In this document: in pieces, positions 16,336 to 25,746 of the stretch
How the letters are laid out: every line of letters starts with the position of its first letter
How positions within the stretch are numbered: the first letter of the stretch is position 1
Assembly (NCBI RefSeq): GCF_005780165.1
Contig: NZ_VAUV01000027.1
Coordinates: forward strand, 1-49,234
From: Phragmitibacter flavus
GTDB lineage: Bacteria; Verrucomicrobiota; Verrucomicrobiia; Verrucomicrobiales; Verrucomicrobiaceae
Length of the DNA: 49,234 bases
Direction: 5' to 3'
Program-made: the position numbers and the translations under genes
The notes under the pieces: model-generated
What the model saw: the letters and a program-made list of their open reading frames with translations, nothing else
Databases searched by the model: none
What the model was told of the DNA's origin: nothing

Positions 16336-16545
16336 TCAATGATTCATTGATCCACAGCGGCTCAAGATTATTATTATTCCTAGGACACCGATAATACCGC
16401 AAGTCCATTGCGCAATGTTCAAAAAAACGTCTGAGGCTGTCTCCCCAACTTCCCGAACTTTTTTTTGCGTAAGAGTTTCCTGATCACGTTTAGAAACTCT
16501 TGCCTCATCATCTCTTTTTTTTTGCGTTAATAGCACGCTCCTCAT
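16336..16545 (-). CDS. Small membrane protein, hypothetical
   Basis: A 69-residue protein. The N-terminal half is strongly charged, with LTQKK occurring twice (VLLTQKKRDD and ETLTQKKVRE). A single transmembrane helix near the C-terminus (WTCGIIGVLGIIIILSRCG) suggests C-terminal membrane insertion. It overlaps the end of the 90-residue ORF upstream by 38 bases, suggesting coupled expression. Not recognised. It may be the last gene of a small minus-strand unit headed by the nuclease-like gene. Confidence 0.45.
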   Translation of the reverse strand: MRSVLLTQKKRDDEARVSKRDQETLTQKKVREVGETASDVFLNIAQWTCGIIGVLGIIIILSRCGSMNH

Positions 16546-16780
16546 GATAGCTCTGATTACGCAGATGAATCAGACCAACATAATCTGGAAGTCGATTTTT
16601 TGAATATTGGATAGCGCCGACGGCAGACAAATATCGAGAGGATGCCTTCCACTCCTTGGTGTGAGAGCGTTTGTTTTTCTTTGCATCAGCCTTTCTCTGA
16701 AAACGTGTCCATCCCTCACTAAACCAAGCGGCCTTGGCGAGTTCATCTAGCTGCATCTGGCGTTTAATCGACACATCCAC
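16508..16780 (-). CDS. Small basic protein, hypothetical
   Basis: A 90-residue Lys/Arg-rich protein with a GTG start at 16780; an internal ATG at 16756 is an alternative. It contains KADAKKNKRSHTKEWKASSR and ends INAKKKR, and no membrane segment is visible. The basic composition would fit nucleic-acid binding, but there is no motif to prove it. It lies between the nuclease-like gene and the small membrane protein on the same strand. Not recognised. Confidence 0.45.
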   Translation of the reverse strand: MDVSIKRQMQLDELAKAAWFSEGWTRFQRKADAKKNKRSHTKEWKASSRYLSAVGAIQYSKNRLPDYVGLIHLRNQSYHEERAINAKKKR

Positions 16781-16890
16781 AGATTCAAATTAGCCCAATG
16801 CGCAGAATCGTCAAGCGCCGCAAACTCGTCCACCACCGAGAACGAAGTGTTTACTATGCCTTTTGAGATGCTCCCAGTCGAAGGAGTTGT

Positions 16891-17529
16891 TCATAATTCT
16901 GAGCCGTTCGCGAAACATTTCGCTATTGCTAATTTCCTTTTCTCTACTCTGACATCATCAATCGCTTCGACGGCAACCCCTAATTTATAGCCAAACCCAT
17001 CGCATGTTGCCTTCGTGAACGTCTTCAATTTCAACTCATCGTATTCCCTGATTTCAGGATTACTCCGCTTTTTTAACTCAATAACTAGGCAATTGTCGGC
17101 GTCATCACCACGTCTGTGGACTACAATATCTGGGGCGACAGAAATCATGCCATATTCTTCAGTGTTTGACTCAATCATTTTACGTTTAGCTTTTTCCACA
17201 ATATCACTCAGCTCATGAGGAATTCGTTGGGTTTTGACATTATCAAGATGCCGATTGTATTCACAATCAACAGCAAGACTTGATCCTCTTCCAACAAGCC
17301 CTTGTCTGATCAGCACTTGTTCAAGGTATATGGCCAATCTATGTGCAATTGCGCGTTCACTCGCTGCCCCCCATGCGCGATGTGTTTTATTAACATCTAC
17401 GCCATTAACCTTTCGCGGGCACAAAAGGGTGTTTTTATCTTTCCTGTTGAACAAGAAAACGGCCTTCTGAACACAAGACCTCCAAAATTTTTGCTCGTCG
17501 GAATAGTTAATAAACAATTGCGGGTTCAT
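16891..17529 (-). CDS. PD-(D/E)XK nuclease-like protein, hypothetical
   Basis: A 212-residue protein with a likely PD-(D/E)XK nuclease core: Glu58 in AASERAIAHRL (first helix), Pro133-Asp134 in SVAPDIVVHRR, then Glu151-Leu-Lys153 in LVIELKKRSNPE about 17 residues later. The spacing and the surrounding strands fit restriction-endonuclease-fold enzymes. A DNA-cleaving role is inferred. It is transcribed divergently from the TIR gene, with 76 bases between the two starts, so shared control is likely. Base composition is AT-richer than the flanking core genes, which fits horizontal acquisition. Confidence 0.65.
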   Translation of the reverse strand: MNPQLFINYSDEQKFWRSCVQKAVFLFNRKDKNTLLCPRKVNGVDVNKTHRAWGAASERAIAHRLAIYLEQVLIRQGLVGRGSSLAVDCEYNRHLDNVKTQRIPHELSDIVEKAKRKMIESNTEEYGMISVAPDIVVHRRGDDADNCLVIELKKRSNPEIREYDELKLKTFTKATCDGFGYKLGVAVEAIDDVRVEKRKLAIAKCFANGSEL

Positions 17530-17605
17530 GGTCGTATTTTACTTTGTTCAAGTGATTCTCAATGCGATTCTGTAGACAGTCTCTTTTTTTCTCTAAGTAA
17601 ATTAT

Positions 17606-18730
17606 ATGAGTTCCGTTTTCATTTCGCACGCCACTGAGGATAAAGATGCAGTTGCCAGACCCCTCGCAAAAGCTCTCAAGGATCGCGGTTATGACGTTTG
17701 GTATGACGAATATAGTTTAAAACTCGGTGACAGCCTAAGACGGAGAATCGATGAGGGCTTGGCTCAGTGCTCTTTCGGAATCGTGGTCCTAAGCAAAGCA
17801 TTTTTCTCAAAGGAGTGGCCGAAGAAAGAATTGGATGCGCTTAATGCACGTGAGACCCACCAAAGTCAGAAGATTATCCTTCCTGTTTGGCATAGTGTGA
17901 CAGCCAACGAAATTGCCGGATTTTCTCCAATGCTAGCGGATCGACTGGGCGTGTCCACCTCAGATGGACTAGGTCCTGTGATCCAGCAAATTGTCGATGT
18001 TATTGGATCGCCCGATCAGCCAGGAATCGAGGCTCAGGACGAAGACAATGCAATTTTCAGTTTTAAAGAACGAAATCTTCGTCAGTGGCAAGAGTTCCTA
18101 GGTGAAATCTTTCCACAAGGTAAGCCAGCATCTGCCGCGTGGCACAACATTGAAGACATTGTTTCAATTCTTCAAAAATTGTCATCACCAAACCTTAATC
18201 ACAGTTTTTTCCCAGAAGGTGGAGGGCAAGACTTATCTGGCTGCAAAAAGTCCCTAGAAGCGGATTGTATTGAACTTTTGTGGGGACACAACTATGCATC
18301 AATCGTAAAACCATCGTCTCTGAGTTTTGAAAGCTTTCTGAATGCGCCGAGTCTTTCCTACTTTCGCCTAGATCTCAAATTCCTGAAGCCATGGTCGGAT
18401 GGAATCGATTTAACAGAGTATCAGTCCGAAGAACTCGCGGAGCTTTTCCCAATGGAATATCACAACAGAAATGTTTTTGATGCAGGGTATTATGACCACG
18501 ACGAGAGCGGAAATGAAATTCGCATTCCAGAAGGATCTAGAGTGATTACTCGGCACTTCAGCGGGAGTTTTGTCATCTTTGCCAAAGGCAGTTATTACAA
18601 TTCCGCGAGTGGGGAACTCGATGCCTATCGCGCTCGGCACAATAAGATGACTGCAATTCAATTCAAGCAATACATCTCAGCCATGATTGAGGCAGCATCA
18701 AGAGCCGGGTTTGACTTAGAAAAAGATTAG
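17606..18730 (+). CDS. TIR-domain protein with uncharacterised C-terminal domain
   Basis: A 374-residue protein. Residues 1-135 form a TIR domain: SSVFISHATEDKD (box 1), GYDVWYDEYSLKLGDSL (BB-loop region), FGIVVLSKAFFSKEWPKKEL with the Glu (E75) that acts as NADase catalytic residue in active TIRs, and KIILPVWHSV. Residues about 150-374 form a second, soluble domain that I do not recognise, with W/F-rich motifs and a conserved-looking HFSGSFVIFAKGSYYN segment. Bacterial TIR proteins often deplete NAD+ or make cyclic ADP-ribose signals in antiphage defence. Here that role is inferred from the intact TIR motifs and the island setting beside a nuclease-like gene. Confidence 0.88.
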   Translation: MSSVFISHATEDKDAVARPLAKALKDRGYDVWYDEYSLKLGDSLRRRIDEGLAQCSFGIVVLSKAFFSKEWPKKELDALNARETHQSQKIILPVWHSVTANEIAGFSPMLADRLGVSTSDGLGPVIQQIVDVIGSPDQPGIEAQDEDNAIFSFKERNLRQWQEFLGEIFPQGKPASAAWHNIEDIVSILQKLSSPNLNHSFFPEGGGQDLSGCKKSLEADCIELLWGHNYASIVKPSSLSFESFLNAPSLSYFRLDLKFLKPWSDGIDLTEYQSEELAELFPMEYHNRNVFDAGYYDHDESGNEIRIPEGSRVITRHFSGSFVIFAKGSYYNSASGELDAYRARHNKMTAIQFKQYISAMIEAASRAGFDLEKD

Positions 18731-18742
18731 CGGAAACTTTCG

Positions 18743-18773
18743 GGCGGTTCACACTCCCTTTTGAAAAACCGCC
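18743..18773 (+). terminator. Inverted repeat after TIR gene, possible terminator
   Basis: GGCGGTT (18743-18749) pairs with AACCGCC (18767-18773) just after the TIR stop codon. There is no downstream T-run, so intrinsic termination is uncertain. Confidence 0.3.
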
Positions 18774-18836
18774 ACAGCCAACCAGCAAACAGGCTGATCA
18801 ACTGTGACGGCATCCGACATCCCCAAAGCCGAGGGG

Positions 18837-18900
18837 TAATTCAATGTGTCTGTCCCTTAATAATATGTCCTTCATTTAATTCAATGTGTCTGTCCCTTAA
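18837..18900. repeat. Pair of 24-bp direct repeats upstream of RAYT gene
   Basis: Positions 18837-18860 and 18877-18900 are identical 24-base sequences containing TCAATGTGTCTGTCCC, spaced 40 bases start to start. They lie 46 bases before the transposase start. REP-associated transposase genes are often bordered by short repeats, so these may be recognition or scar sequences. Sequence identity is directly visible; the role is inferred. Confidence 0.8.
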
Positions 18901-18945
18901 AAAAAATTCGCTTGCATCCGAATTTCGTCTCATTACACTCCTCCT

Positions 18946-19992
18946 ATGCGGCGATCCAGACTCAAGGCTCCTAAGGATTGGGAGGTGGCCTACTACCACT
19001 GCGTTTCGCGTGTGGTTGATCGGCAGTTTGTGCTGGGAGATGAGGAAAAGGCGGAGTTCGTTTCGCTCATGCGGCTATACGAACGGGTTTGTCAGGTGCG
19101 AGTGGTCACTTATTGCCTCATGTCCAATCACTTCCATATGCTCGTTGAGGTGCCGAAGCGACCGGACGCTGGCATGTCTGAAGCAGATCTTCTAAACCTG
19201 ATTGCGGGCTGCCATGGAAAATCACGGGCGCTCCTGGTGGCGGAACATATCCGGCAGTTTCGCGCGGCGGGGGCGCATGAGGCGGCACAGAAGGTGATCG
19301 ATGAGTGGCTGACAAGGATGTGGGACATCAGCCAGTTCATGAAGACACTGAAACAACGCTTCACTCAATGGTATAACAAGCGGCACGGCCGCAGAGGAAC
19401 GCTGTGGGAGGATCGTTATCGCAGCACGCTCGTGGAGGGTGATTTGAATGCGCTGGCGATGGTGGGGGCCTATATTGATTTGAACCCGGTGCGCGCCGCC
19501 TTGGTGAAGGATCCGAAGGACTACCGCTGGTGCGGATATGGGGCCGCCGTGGCAGGAGTGAAGGTGGCGGTGCGCGGGATTGAAACATTGATGAAACGCG
19601 CGGACAAGACGCCGCCGAAAGGGGTGAAGGCGCTGGCGCTGTATCGGATGGCGGTGTATGGAGCGGCGGATACCGGAGATGCGAAATCTCGCATGATTCA
19701 ATCGAGATTGGGCAGGGGCGCGAAAGGCAACCGGCGTGGATTTGTTCGCAAGGAAGTCGAAATGGAACGTGAGCGGAAAGGATGTTTGACCCGGGCTGAG
19801 ATGCTGCGGTGTCGGGTCAGGTATTTTGTTGATGGAGCGGTGATTGGGAGTCGTGGATTTGTAGATCGTGTGTTCGAGGGGCAACGTGACCGCTTTGGAA
19901 CAAAGAGGGTGGATGGGGCGAGGCTGATGCGCGGAGCTGATTTCGGCGGTTTATGCGCCATGCGGGATCTTCGCAAAGCGGTCTTTGGCTGA
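18946..19992 (+). CDS. REP-associated tyrosine transposase (Y1_Tnp, IS200-like)
   Basis: A 348-residue protein of the RAYT/IS200-like Y1 family. It starts with the typical YYHCVSRVVDRQFVLG. The HUH motif is in MSNHFHMLVEVP, the catalytic Tyr is in LKQRFTQWYNKRHGRRG, and TLWEDRYRSTLVEG and GAYIDLNPVRAALVKDP are family signatures. The C-terminal 130 residues are Arg/Lys-rich. RAYTs nick single-stranded REP sequences and are mostly domesticated single-copy genes. It is GC-richer than the neighbouring island genes, so it may have a separate history. Two 24-bp direct repeats precede it, and it ends just before the core esterase gene. Confidence 0.92.
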   Translation: MRRSRLKAPKDWEVAYYHCVSRVVDRQFVLGDEEKAEFVSLMRLYERVCQVRVVTYCLMSNHFHMLVEVPKRPDAGMSEADLLNLIAGCHGKSRALLVAEHIRQFRAAGAHEAAQKVIDEWLTRMWDISQFMKTLKQRFTQWYNKRHGRRGTLWEDRYRSTLVEGDLNALAMVGAYIDLNPVRAALVKDPKDYRWCGYGAAVAGVKVAVRGIETLMKRADKTPPKGVKALALYRMAVYGAADTGDAKSRMIQSRLGRGAKGNRRGFVRKEVEMERERKGCLTRAEMLRCRVRYFVDGAVIGSRGFVDRVFEGQRDRFGTKRVDGARLMRGADFGGLCAMRDLRKAVFG

Positions 19993-20161
19993 GTTGCCGA
20001 ACCTTGCAACGGGCATGTCCCTCCAAGGGTATTGCCCGGTTTCAACTCGCGCGATGCAATATTTTGGCTTTCCCATTGAGTTTGAACAATCTTCCCAAGC
20101 CCCGGTTTTGATACACTGCGGGTGCCTATCGTCAATTTTTTGCTTAAGTTCCCTAGTCCGA

Positions 20162-21166
<1,005 letters not shown>

Positions 21167-21228
21167 CTATCAGCCATGTCTTTCCCGAGATGTCCAAATG
21201 ATGATGAGAAAATTTCGGTCGCCTTCCC

Positions 21229-21270
21229 CCTCCCCATTTCTTCGGACGCGACAAAGCGCATCCCTACCTT
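21229..21270. repeat. Dispersed repeat, copy A
   Basis: Contains CTCCCCATTTCTTCGGACGC, then GACAAAGCGCATCCCTACC. A close relative lies at 22984-23027 in the same orientation, so the two copies flank the ceramidase-like gene. No function is known. Confidence 0.65.
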
Positions 21271-21310
21271 GGTGTTTCGTTAGCTTCACTTGATGTTCAC
21301 CTACTTCCAA

Positions 21311-22753
21311 TCACTCCTCTCCAGCCATCTCCAGCAAGGCCTCCAGCATTTTGACGCTGGCTTGTGCCTCAAGGTGATTCGTGCCGGGCCAGGTTTCATA
21401 ACCGCCCAGTTCAAAATGGCGCGGGGTTGGCAGATAGCCGTGATAACCGTGCGCCAGTTCCACCATGAAGGCGTTCGGCATTGGACTGAGTTTTTTGAAC
21501 TCAAGCCCGGTCTCGGCAAAGGTCTCGGTAGGGAAGGTGCCAATGCCGATGTCGCCGATCTTCAAATGCTGCAAAATGATGGGCACCGTCCTGCTGGTGA
21601 CCTCAGCAAGGGCCAGCACCCGCGTGGCATAGATCTGGGACAGGTCGGTTTTGCCCTTGATGCGGTTCGCGTTGGTATCGGCCTTGGCACGCGTCTCTTT
21701 TGCCCAGGCAATCAGATCCTCACTGATCGGCTTCCTGCCGATTTCGACTTCCCGATAACGTGCGGACAACTTCGCCTGATCTTTCCAAGACAGTTGACCG
21801 ATGGCCTGATGGACCTTCTTCGCGAGATCCTGCCCAACCTGCTGCATCTGTTCATAAGGCTGGCGTTTTTCTCCCGGCTCACGGAAGTTGACATTGTTGA
21901 TGTCACCACTGGTGCCATTGGCCATCATCGCCACAAAAGGAATGCCGGTCACAGGGTCGATTTCAGGCTGGAATTTTTTGAGCGCTTCACAAAACACGGC
22001 GAAGTAATCTGCCGAAATCTCGTGGCTTTTGACTCCGCCAACATAGTGGAGCGAGTAGGCGGCAAAGACCGAAATGAGCGGCCCCTCAGGTTCACGAAGG
22101 GCGATGAACGACACCGTGGGATCGATGGGTCCGGCCGGTTCCACGAGATCCTGGTGGGCGCGTGGAGGATTCATCTTCACCTTGTCGACTTGCCCAAACG
22201 GATTCACCGGAGCGGTGCCCTCTCGCATCAGCCAGCGCCGGTTGAACACATGCTCAGGTGCTTCCACACGCCCAAAGGCCAGCTGCGCGGGCCTCAATAA
22301 ATGATGAGCGCGTCTCACGCCATCGGCAATGCGGCGCGCCACAAACTGCTGATAGTCGTTCAAAGGCTGATCCACCACATAACGGCTGTCACCCAGCGCA
22401 TTGCCCGCTGAATGGGTATGCGTGGCGGAAATCATCACGTTCTCTGGCTCAATTCCCACGGCCTCTTTAATCAGCCGTCGCGCTTCGATGCTGACCTGCC
22501 GGTGCATGCCCAGCAGATCGCAGACGACGAAAGCCAATTTGCTGTTCCCATCATCCAGAACCAGACAGCGGGCATGCAGCTCGTCATGCACATGAATGGC
22601 ATAACTTGCTGCAAAGTTGCCCACGATGTCGATGCCCAACTCAGGCGTAATATTGCTGGTGGCGGCTCCTGCACGAAACCCCTGGCCGTGGACCAAAGAG
22701 GCGGTGTTGAAAACGCCCGACACCAAAACAAGAGTGATCCATAAGCAGCGCAT
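21311..22753 (-). CDS. Neutral/alkaline ceramidase N-terminal domain-like protein
   Basis: A 480-residue exported protein with a signal peptide (about 1-23). It starts with the family motif FRAGAATSNITPELG. HDELHARCLVLDDG, FVVCDLLGMHR and ISATHTHSAGNAL (metal-binding His pair) follow. This is the N-terminal catalytic half of neutral ceramidases without their C-terminal immunoglobulin-like part. Short versions like this are frequent in Planctomycetes and Verrucomicrobia, and their substrates are unknown, so ceramide hydrolysis should not be assumed. It lies on the same strand as the esterase, 198 bases upstream, and is flanked by two copies of a dispersed repeat. Confidence 0.88.
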   Translation of the reverse strand: MRCLWITLVLVSGVFNTASLVHGQGFRAGAATSNITPELGIDIVGNFAASYAIHVHDELHARCLVLDDGNSKLAFVVCDLLGMHRQVSIEARRLIKEAVGIEPENVMISATHTHSAGNALGDSRYVVDQPLNDYQQFVARRIADGVRRAHHLLRPAQLAFGRVEAPEHVFNRRWLMREGTAPVNPFGQVDKVKMNPPRAHQDLVEPAGPIDPTVSFIALREPEGPLISVFAAYSLHYVGGVKSHEISADYFAVFCEALKKFQPEIDPVTGIPFVAMMANGTSGDINNVNFREPGEKRQPYEQMQQVGQDLAKKVHQAIGQLSWKDQAKLSARYREVEIGRKPISEDLIAWAKETRAKADTNANRIKGKTDLSQIYATRVLALAEVTSRTVPIILQHLKIGDIGIGTFPTETFAETGLEFKKLSPMPNAFMVELAHGYHGYLPTPRHFELGGYETWPGTNHLEAQASVKMLEALLEMAGEE

Positions 22754-23160
22754 CCACAGGATACGGGATCATCCCACCGATTTTCTCAAGGAGGCGAACG
22801 AAGTGGGCCCATCAATACAGGATTGCTGAATCGCGCCTCCAGACCGGGGCTGAATTGGGCCTGTCCAAATTCGGAAATGCTGCGTCGTGTCCCATTTATT
22901 CGGGGCGGAGGTGGTGGCCCAAACGTCCGGGAAATGCAAAAAGATTGAAACCGCACACTCGACCCAGTCCCCTTCGAGCTCGCCTCCCCATTTTCTTCGG
23001 ACGCGACGCAGCGCAGCGTCACCTATCGTTGATTTTTCCATGAATTGGACGAAGAGTTTGCTCGACTCCACCTCATATCGATTCTTTGCTTTCATGGACC
23101 AAACGATCACATCGGATCGCATCTCATCACCGTTTAAATCATCCTCATCAACTCCTTTTC
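22754..23160. other. Intergenic region with dispersed repeat
   Basis: A 407-base gap between divergent genes. It contains copy B of the CTTCGGACGCGAC repeat (22984-23027). A 117-codon frame on the minus strand (22769-23122) has no recognisable domain and crosses the repeat, so I do not call it. Promoters for both neighbours should lie here, but none is clear. Confidence 0.45.
22984..23027. repeat. Dispersed repeat, copy B
   Basis: CTCCCCATTTTCTTCGGACG followed by CGACGCAGCGCAGCGTCACC, matching copy A (21229-21270) apart from a few changes. GACGC and GCGTC within it can form a short hairpin. Confidence 0.65.
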
Positions 23161-23721
23161 ATGAACTCACCCTCCCCATCCCTGCCCAGTCTCAAAACGC
23201 TTTACTGGAACGACTTCACCATCCGACGCTCCGCCAACGCAGTTGTTTTTGGATTGCTCCTGGCCGCTGGCATCCAATGGGCCCCCCACCCACACCCCAA
23301 TATGCCCGCCGATATGCCGGTTCCAGAAAATGTGGCGTTCGACATGTCCCTGGTCCCTTACATCACCATGGGTGGATTCGTTCTCTCGGCGCTCGCACTG
23401 CTTTTCCTGGTGCGGCGCTACCTGCTGGTCAAAAAAATCCTCACCCACGGTGAGACCGTCAAAGGGATGGTCGAATCCTTGGATGTTCATCTTCGGGAAA
23501 ATGAAAGCGACACTGACACGCCTTCGACGACCACCTACAGTCGCTCTTATTATGTGCGCCTCAGCTACTCCTGGCGCGGTGCGGACCAAAAAATTAAGCT
23601 CAAAATCCCGAACTCAGGGTTTGTTTTTGGGCTCGTCAAAGGACGCGAAACGGACTTGATGATCCTCGAATCGAAACCAAAAAAACCGCTCATTAAATCG
23701 GTTTACTGTGGGAAGATTTGA
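23161..23721 (+). CDS. Two-helix membrane protein (DUF3592-like)
   Basis: About 186 residues. The ATG at 23161 gives MNSPSPSLPSLKTLYWNDFT. Two transmembrane helices are visible (about residues 22-40 and 58-82), the second running into a charged loop (RRYLLVKK). A soluble strand-rich domain follows, with GETVKGMVESLDVH, SYYVRLSYSWRG and GRETDLMILESKPKKPLIKSVY. This layout resembles DUF3592 proteins: a membrane anchor and a domain with a repeated G-x-V-x-G-x-V type start. No catalytic residues are seen. A longer frame to 23086 adds a poor leader and is not used. Confidence 0.7.
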   Translation: MNSPSPSLPSLKTLYWNDFTIRRSANAVVFGLLLAAGIQWAPHPHPNMPADMPVPENVAFDMSLVPYITMGGFVLSALALLFLVRRYLLVKKILTHGETVKGMVESLDVHLRENESDTDTPSTTTYSRSYYVRLSYSWRGADQKIKLKIPNSGFVFGLVKGRETDLMILESKPKKPLIKSVYCGKI

Positions 23722-23730
23722 TGATGAAAA

Positions 23731-23810
23731 GGAGCGCGGACACTTTTGTCCGCATCTCTCACCAACCAAGCGGACAAGCTGCGCAGCCGTGAAGCGAATG
23801 TCCGTGCTCC
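23731..23810. repeat. Intergenic palindromic element
   Basis: The outer arms GGAGCGCGGACA (23731-23742) and TGTCCGTGCTCC (23799-23810) pair with one mismatch. A perfect inner hairpin GCGGACA/TGTCCGC occupies 23736-23753. Its left half matches 15221-15246 after the AAA+ gene (GGAGC-CGGACA-loop-TGTCCGCATC). It lies between two convergent genes and could end transcription from both sides, but it recurs and looks like a dispersed element. Confidence 0.65.
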
Positions 23811-23813
23811 TAC

Positions 23814-25565
23814 CTACCCCTTCACCTTTTCTTCCTGGAAACTGAGTTTCGCCAACTCGGCATAATAGCCATTCTCCGCCAACAATTGCGTATGGGTGCC
23901 GTGCGCCACCACTTCGCCTTGTTTCATCACATAAATCTGATGGGCGTTGATGATGGTGCTGAGCCGGTGGGCGATCACCAGACAGGTGCGATTGTGGCGA
24001 AGCTGATCAATGGCTTGCTGGATGAGCTTCTCACTCTTGTTGTCGACCGCACTGGTGGCTTCATCGAGCAGCAGAATCGGGGCGTTCTTCAGGAAAGCAC
24101 GTGCGATGGAGATTCGCTGTTTTTCACCGCCGCTAAGCCTCCCACCCCGCTCGCCGACCATGGCATCCAGTCCACCTTCCATGCGTTGCACAAAATCGCT
24201 GGCACATGCCTGACTCAATGCATGCCATAACTCTTCATCCGTGGCGTTCGGATTGCCGAGCTTCAGGTTCTCGCGAATGGTCTGATTAAACAGATAACTC
24301 TCCTGCGTCACATATCCCAGACTGTCGCGCAGGCTGGATTTGCTGAATCGGGTGATCGATTCACCATCCAGAAAAATGTCGCCCGACTCAGGGTCATAAA
24401 ACCGGGTGAGCAGTTGAAACAAGGTGCTTTTCCCGGCGCCGGTCGCGCCGACAATCGCGACGGTTTGTTGCGGCTCAATGAGAATGCTGACGTTGTTCAA
24501 GGTCGGACGATTTTCATCATAACGGAAACTGACTTTCTCAAACCGGATCTCGCCGCGAACGTTTGTTAGCGTCTCGCCCTGCTCCAGTTCCTCCGCCCCC
24601 TCGGTCTGCAACACCTCAAAAATGCGTTTCGCCGATGCGAGCCCGGTTTGCACCGTCTGGTTGATGCCGTGAAGTCTTCCCATCGGTTCATACAACATGC
24701 CGATGAACAGCAAAAACTGGGCGAGCTGACCAATGCTCAATTCTTCCTGAATGCACCAGTAGGACCCGAAGCCCATCAGCAGAATCAGCCCGGTGTCCCC
24801 GAAAAATCCCATACCGGGTCCATAGACCGCCCACGCCTTTTGCAGTTTGGTTTGCTGCGCGCGGAAGTGACTGCTCGATTTGTCAAAATCCTGCTGGGTT
24901 TCGTCCTCCAACGTGTAGCTCTTGATCTGACGGATGCCCGCCACGTTGTCGTGCAGAATCGAATTCAACCCGCTGGCCGCTTCCCGAGCCTGGGTCGCAC
25001 GAGGTGAGACCCACTTGGCATAAATCCAGCCGCCCATGATGATAAAAGGCACCGGCAACAGGGTGATCAGCGCCAGTTTTGGATGCAACCAGAACATCAC
25101 CGATGCCGTCAACACGATCTGTAACACTGCCGGCACGCCTTGATCCACACTGTCGATGATGATGCGTTGGGTCGCCGGCACATCATCCGCCATGCGGGTG
25201 AGGATGTCGCCGGTGCTTTGTCGGTCAAACCACTTCAACGGCAGATGCTGAATCTTGTGATGCAACTCACTGCGCAGGTCATAGGTCATGCGCAATTCAA
25301 ACGCGTTGTTCGCCAGGGTGCGGATCGAATAAAAAACCTGTCGCAATCCAAACGCCGCCAAGCCCAGCAACGAGACGCCCATGATGGCAGAGACCTTGCG
25401 GTTGGGTATGATGTCATCCAGAAACCACTGCGTGAGCCCGGGAAACACATAACCCAGCAAAGTGCCCGCGATGGCCATCGCCAGTCCGGCACCCACCCGC
25501 CAGGGATAACGTTTCATGAACCGCAGCAATGCCCGGGAGGGCGTGGGAACAGGAGAATCAGACAT
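23814..25565 (-). CDS. MsbA-like ABC exporter (fused permease-ATPase)
   Basis: A 583-residue half-transporter. The N-terminal part (about 1-320) has six transmembrane helices. The ATPase part has Walker A VGATGAGKST, Q-loop GYVTQESYLF, signature LSGGEKQRIS, Walker B ILLLDEATSAVD and H-loop VIAHRLST. It works as a homodimer. The type fits lipid flippases (MsbA) or multidrug exporters. The ATG at 25565 (MSDSPVPTPSRALLRF) is preferred over an upstream GTG at 25610. Not essential MsbA by proof: no lpxK or kdtA gene is adjacent. Confidence 0.93.
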   Translation of the reverse strand: MSDSPVPTPSRALLRFMKRYPWRVGAGLAMAIAGTLLGYVFPGLTQWFLDDIIPNRKVSAIMGVSLLGLAAFGLRQVFYSIRTLANNAFELRMTYDLRSELHHKIQHLPLKWFDRQSTGDILTRMADDVPATQRIIIDSVDQGVPAVLQIVLTASVMFWLHPKLALITLLPVPFIIMGGWIYAKWVSPRATQAREAASGLNSILHDNVAGIRQIKSYTLEDETQQDFDKSSSHFRAQQTKLQKAWAVYGPGMGFFGDTGLILLMGFGSYWCIQEELSIGQLAQFLLFIGMLYEPMGRLHGINQTVQTGLASAKRIFEVLQTEGAEELEQGETLTNVRGEIRFEKVSFRYDENRPTLNNVSILIEPQQTVAIVGATGAGKSTLFQLLTRFYDPESGDIFLDGESITRFSKSSLRDSLGYVTQESYLFNQTIRENLKLGNPNATDEELWHALSQACASDFVQRMEGGLDAMVGERGGRLSGGEKQRISIARAFLKNAPILLLDEATSAVDNKSEKLIQQAIDQLRHNRTCLVIAHRLSTIINAHQIYVMKQGEVVAHGTHTQLLAENGYYAELAKLSFQEEKVKG

Positions 25566-25746
25566 CAGTCGCCCAGCATCCTCCGAATCCACCTTTGAAA
25601 CAACCGCCACTTACGCCCATTCCCTACTTTTGGCGAACTTGACAAGGAAATCGTTTGCACAACCCCGGGCCACAAAGGTATTTTTGTCACACTGCGGCTG
25701 TCCCCCACATTAGCAGGTTAGTAAAATCATCCTAGCTTATCGAATC

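Noticed and set aside
16336-18730. Known Thoeris, CBASS or toxin-antitoxin system
   Set aside because: No ThsA, cyclase, Cap or antitoxin partner motifs are seen next to the TIR gene.
19222-19884. 220-codon minus-strand frame
   Set aside because: It is antisense to the transposase gene and has shadow composition (His/Pro/Arg-rich).
15563-20000. Complete integrative element at tRNA-Arg
   Set aside because: No integrase gene and no second copy of the tRNA 3' end were found, so only a remnant or accessory island can be claimed.
22769-23122. 117-codon minus-strand frame
   Set aside because: Crosses a dispersed repeat and has no domain or signal.
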